DNA of 32,196 bases. It comes from Pseudarthrobacter oxydans (GTDB taxonomy: Bacteria > Actinomycetota > Actinomycetes > Actinomycetales > Micrococcaceae). The stretch covers positions 1 through 32,196 of the forward strand of contig NZ_JABTYH010000044.1 in the NCBI RefSeq assembly GCF_013314975.1, in the 5' to 3' direction. Of this stretch, positions 30,373 to 32,196 are shown piece by piece. A program made the translations under genes and the position numbers. Every line of letters begins with the position of its first letter. Position 1 is the first letter of the stretch. The notes under the pieces are model-generated. The model did not search any database and was not told the origin of the DNA. It saw only the letters and a program-made list of their open reading frames with translations.

Positions 30373-31692
30373 GTGACCATTGACAGCAAGGCACTCGTGC
30401 CGGTCTGGACCCTGGCCACGGAGGCGGTAAGCGTTTCTGATGTGTTGGGCAACGAAGGCCTCACACCAGTTCGTCTTGCAGAACTTAGAACGGTTCTGGC
30501 GGCACTTGCCGATTCCCCGATCGCCACACTCGAGATGCATTCCATGCCACCGACTCGTGACCGTAAGGGCGGGATCCCACTTGACGTTGCAAGCCCGCTG
30601 GCAAAGCAATTGGCGCAGCTGGCAACCCAAACAGCGAAATCCGCTCCCCCGCAGCTGAACGTGGCCGATGCGGGCGAGGTGCTGTACCGGATGGTGGTAC
30701 CCGCCAAGGTTGCTGCGCAGGTGGGCAAAGGACTTGTTCGGCCCATGCCATCAACGGCAGTTGCCGGAGGCGTCTACGACGGGCTGCTCGGCTCCACCGG
30801 CATAGTGGCTAAGGCTACGTTTGTGCCTGTTGCTGGTAAAGCCGCAGCTGCAGGCACTGCCGGTGCTGCAACTGGTTCGGCAGCTACAGCAGGCGTCGCA
30901 GCTGCTAGCGCTGGAGCTTTGACGGTGGCGGCGCCACTCGTGCTGATGGCCGTAGCCGTCAGCGTCAGCGCGTATGCGGAGCACCAGCGTCAGGAAGCAA
31001 TTGAGCGGATCACTGACCTCTTGGAGCAGTTGCACGAGGACAGTCTCGATAGGGAACGAAACGAGCTTGACGGTTGCCGTGAAGCGATCGACAAGGCGAC
31101 CTCGATCCTCTTGGACCAGGGGCGGATCGGCTTCTCGCTCGGTCTGGATTCCTCCGTTCACGGCATCAACACCGCCATCGCTGCCACCCGGCGGCGGCTG
31201 AAGAAGTGGGAAGCGGCGCTGGAGGCGCTGTCCGACGGCGTAGTCGAAGTAAGCGAATTGAAAAAGCCGTTTCCCGGCATCACCGAGGAAGGCGGGACCT
31301 TCCGGGCGCACCTGGAGATTGCACGTTTGGCCATTGCTCTCAAACGGCGGGTGCTCGTTCTGCAGGCAGTCGAGCATGCCCAGCAGGACACCGGCAATTC
31401 CTTCAAGAGTTTCATCGGGACGCTCCACGACGATGGGCGCAGCACCGACGAGTTGGAGTCAGGCATCAACCAGGTTCTAATCCGGTTGTCCGCTCTCCAA
31501 GTGAAGCGCGACGGTGGGTTCCGCCTTCCCGCGTTTACGCCCGGCGAGGTAGACCAACTGCTACAAGCCTCGTACCGACTTCGTGCTTTGGGCGACGGCC
31601 TACAGGTAAATGGCCAACGGGATGACGTCGCAATTGAGATTGAGCGGAAGCGTGACGGGTCCCTCGTGGTTTTCCCTGCGGTCGCCGCCTAA
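30373..31692 (+). CDS. Large unknown protein with Ala/Gly-rich hydrophobic core
   Basis: 439 residues. The N-terminal third is mixed helix. Residues about 150-198 are a long Ala/Gly/Val stretch (KAAAAGTAGAATGSAATAGV, then AAPLVLMAVAVSVSAYA) that could be a membrane hairpin or a glycine-zipper. The remainder is charged and helical (AIERITDLLEQLHEDSLDRE, then KKWEAALEALSDGVVEV) and likely coiled-coil. GAGGGGGAC before GTG 30373 supports the start. The architecture (soluble N-part, glycine-zipper, helical C-part) recalls membrane-active effectors, but I recognise no family and claim no function. The 75-residue gene follows 82 bases later in the same direction. Confidence 0.65.
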   Translation: MTIDSKALVPVWTLATEAVSVSDVLGNEGLTPVRLAELRTVLAALADSPIATLEMHSMPPTRDRKGGIPLDVASPLAKQLAQLATQTAKSAPPQLNVADAGEVLYRMVVPAKVAAQVGKGLVRPMPSTAVAGGVYDGLLGSTGIVAKATFVPVAGKAAAAGTAGAATGSAATAGVAAASAGALTVAAPLVLMAVAVSVSAYAEHQRQEAIERITDLLEQLHEDSLDRERNELDGCREAIDKATSILLDQGRIGFSLGLDSSVHGINTAIAATRRRLKKWEAALEALSDGVVEVSELKKPFPGITEEGGTFRAHLEIARLAIALKRRVLVLQAVEHAQQDTGNSFKSFIGTLHDDGRSTDELESGINQVLIRLSALQVKRDGGFRLPAFTPGEVDQLLQASYRLRALGDGLQVNGQRDDVAIEIERKRDGSLVVFPAVAA

Positions 31693-31774
31693 CTTGGCCA
31701 GCCTCGGCGAGCCGATTGGGTGACGTCTGCGGGGCTAGCAAGGCCAACGAATTTACCGATGATAGGGAGCAGAC

Positions 31775-32002
31775 ATGTCTGGAAGAACAGACAAAGCGGT
31801 AGGTGCACTGAAGGACGGCGGGCAGAAGGCAAAGGCTGCCGCCACCAAACTATATGCCCTCGCTCAGGACCCCGAGGTGCAGGCCAAAGCAGGGAAACTT
31901 CTTGAAGACGGCAAAAAGGTATACCGGATAGCAATCAGCCCGGAAGCCAAAGAGGCCTATCGTAAGGCAGCGGAAATCATATACAAGGCCCGTAAGAAAT
32001 AG
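31775..32002 (+). CDS. Small basic helical protein, hypothetical
   Basis: 75 residues, Lys/Ala-rich and almost wholly helical (MSGRTDKAVGALKDGGQKAK, then LYALAQDPEVQAKAGKLLED), ending KARKK. The pattern is that of an amphipathic, possibly nucleic-acid- or membrane-associated helix bundle. GGGAG five bases before ATG 31775 is a good ribosome site. It probably shares a transcript with the 439-residue gene. No family is recognised. Confidence 0.6.
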   Translation: MSGRTDKAVGALKDGGQKAKAAATKLYALAQDPEVQAKAGKLLEDGKKVYRIAISPEAKEAYRKAAEIIYKARKK

Positions 32003-32051
32003 CCAGGCCTCTAGTCCGCCAGCACGAGCAATCATCTCAGCAGACCATTCC

Positions 32052-32077
32052 CCGGGAACCTCGAAGAGCCCCTTTTT
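32052..32077 (+). terminator. Possible terminator after the 75-residue gene
   Basis: A short GGG...CCC stem with an inner CTC/GAG pairing (about 32052-32071) is followed directly by TTTTTT at 32072-32077, the only clear T-run after a stem in the window. It lies about 50 bases past the stop codon. The stem is imperfect, so confidence is low. The final 120 bases hold no gene that I can support. Confidence 0.35.
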
Positions 32078-32196
32078 TGGACTTACCACTTACCACTCGT
32101 TGTAGATTTGGCAACTGCTCGGCGATCTCTGAGCGGTTATTATTCATCGCCGCTGATCCGATTCAGCCAAGGCCTCGGCTGGTTGGGGCCCCTAGC

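Noticed and set aside
1..32196. tRNA, rRNA, IS elements and prophage genes
   Set aside because: Looked for cloverleaf-like ends, transposase motifs and integrase motifs; none could be supported by eye.

Overview
The window looks like chromosomal DNA of a high-GC actinobacterium, most likely Arthrobacter or Pseudarthrobacter (Micrococcaceae). The signs are high GC with strong third-position bias, frequent GTG starts, ATGA-coupled operons, Tat-type lipoproteins, and an Rv2466c-type DsbA-family protein of the kind linked to mycothiol. The genus is an inference from these features and from protein resemblance; no search was run. Two stretches (about 22.8-23.9 kb and 29.5-32.1 kb) look less GC-rich and carry proteins of unknown function.

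Left part (1-10.3 kb). A truncated GntP-type transporter is divergent from a GntR/FCD regulator translationally coupled to a short-chain dehydrogenase. Next come a GerMN-like lipoprotein with a small membrane protein, two strong hairpins, a flavodoxin-like protein, a small acidic protein and a fungal-type cytosine deaminase. A two-gene operon follows: a membrane-anchored TIR protein and a DUF4231/SLATT-type two-TM protein. It has the look of an NAD-linked conflict or stress-sensing module. A lipoprotein phosphoesterase is then followed by a decaying zone with a frameshifted hemerythrin gene, a small membrane protein, a broken HNH-nuclease copy and a degenerate 31-32 nt tandem repeat.

Middle part (10.3-22.8 kb). 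This is a complete-looking catabolic locus. A nine-gene minus-strand operon encodes an oligopeptide/oligosaccharide-type ABC importer (binding protein, two permeases, two ATPases), an aldo/keto reductase, an HpaI-type aldolase, a cytoplasmic four-Asp-box beta-propeller protein and a second SDR. Divergent from it are a single-polypeptide fusion of a DUF1537 four-carbon acid-sugar kinase with a PdxA-type dehydrogenase, and a DeoR-family regulator. A perfect TGCGCAA palindrome lies in the divergent promoter region and a related one lies inside the kinase gene; both are operator candidates. The likely logic is import of a glycoside or acid-sugar conjugate, cleavage inside the cell, oxidation, phosphorylation and oxidative decarboxylation, plus retro-aldol cleavage to pyruvate. 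The substrate cannot be read from sequence.

Right part (22.8-32.2 kb). A PH-SHOCT protein with tryptophan repeats, a Tat-exported beta-helix protein, a DsbA-family/SRPBCC operon, a membrane-tethered HNH nuclease (the intact relative of the broken copy at 9.8 kb), a methyltransferase and a six-TM protein come first. They are followed by a DUF4230-like protein divergent from a 439-residue unknown protein with an Ala/Gly-rich hydrophobic core and a 75-residue basic helical protein.
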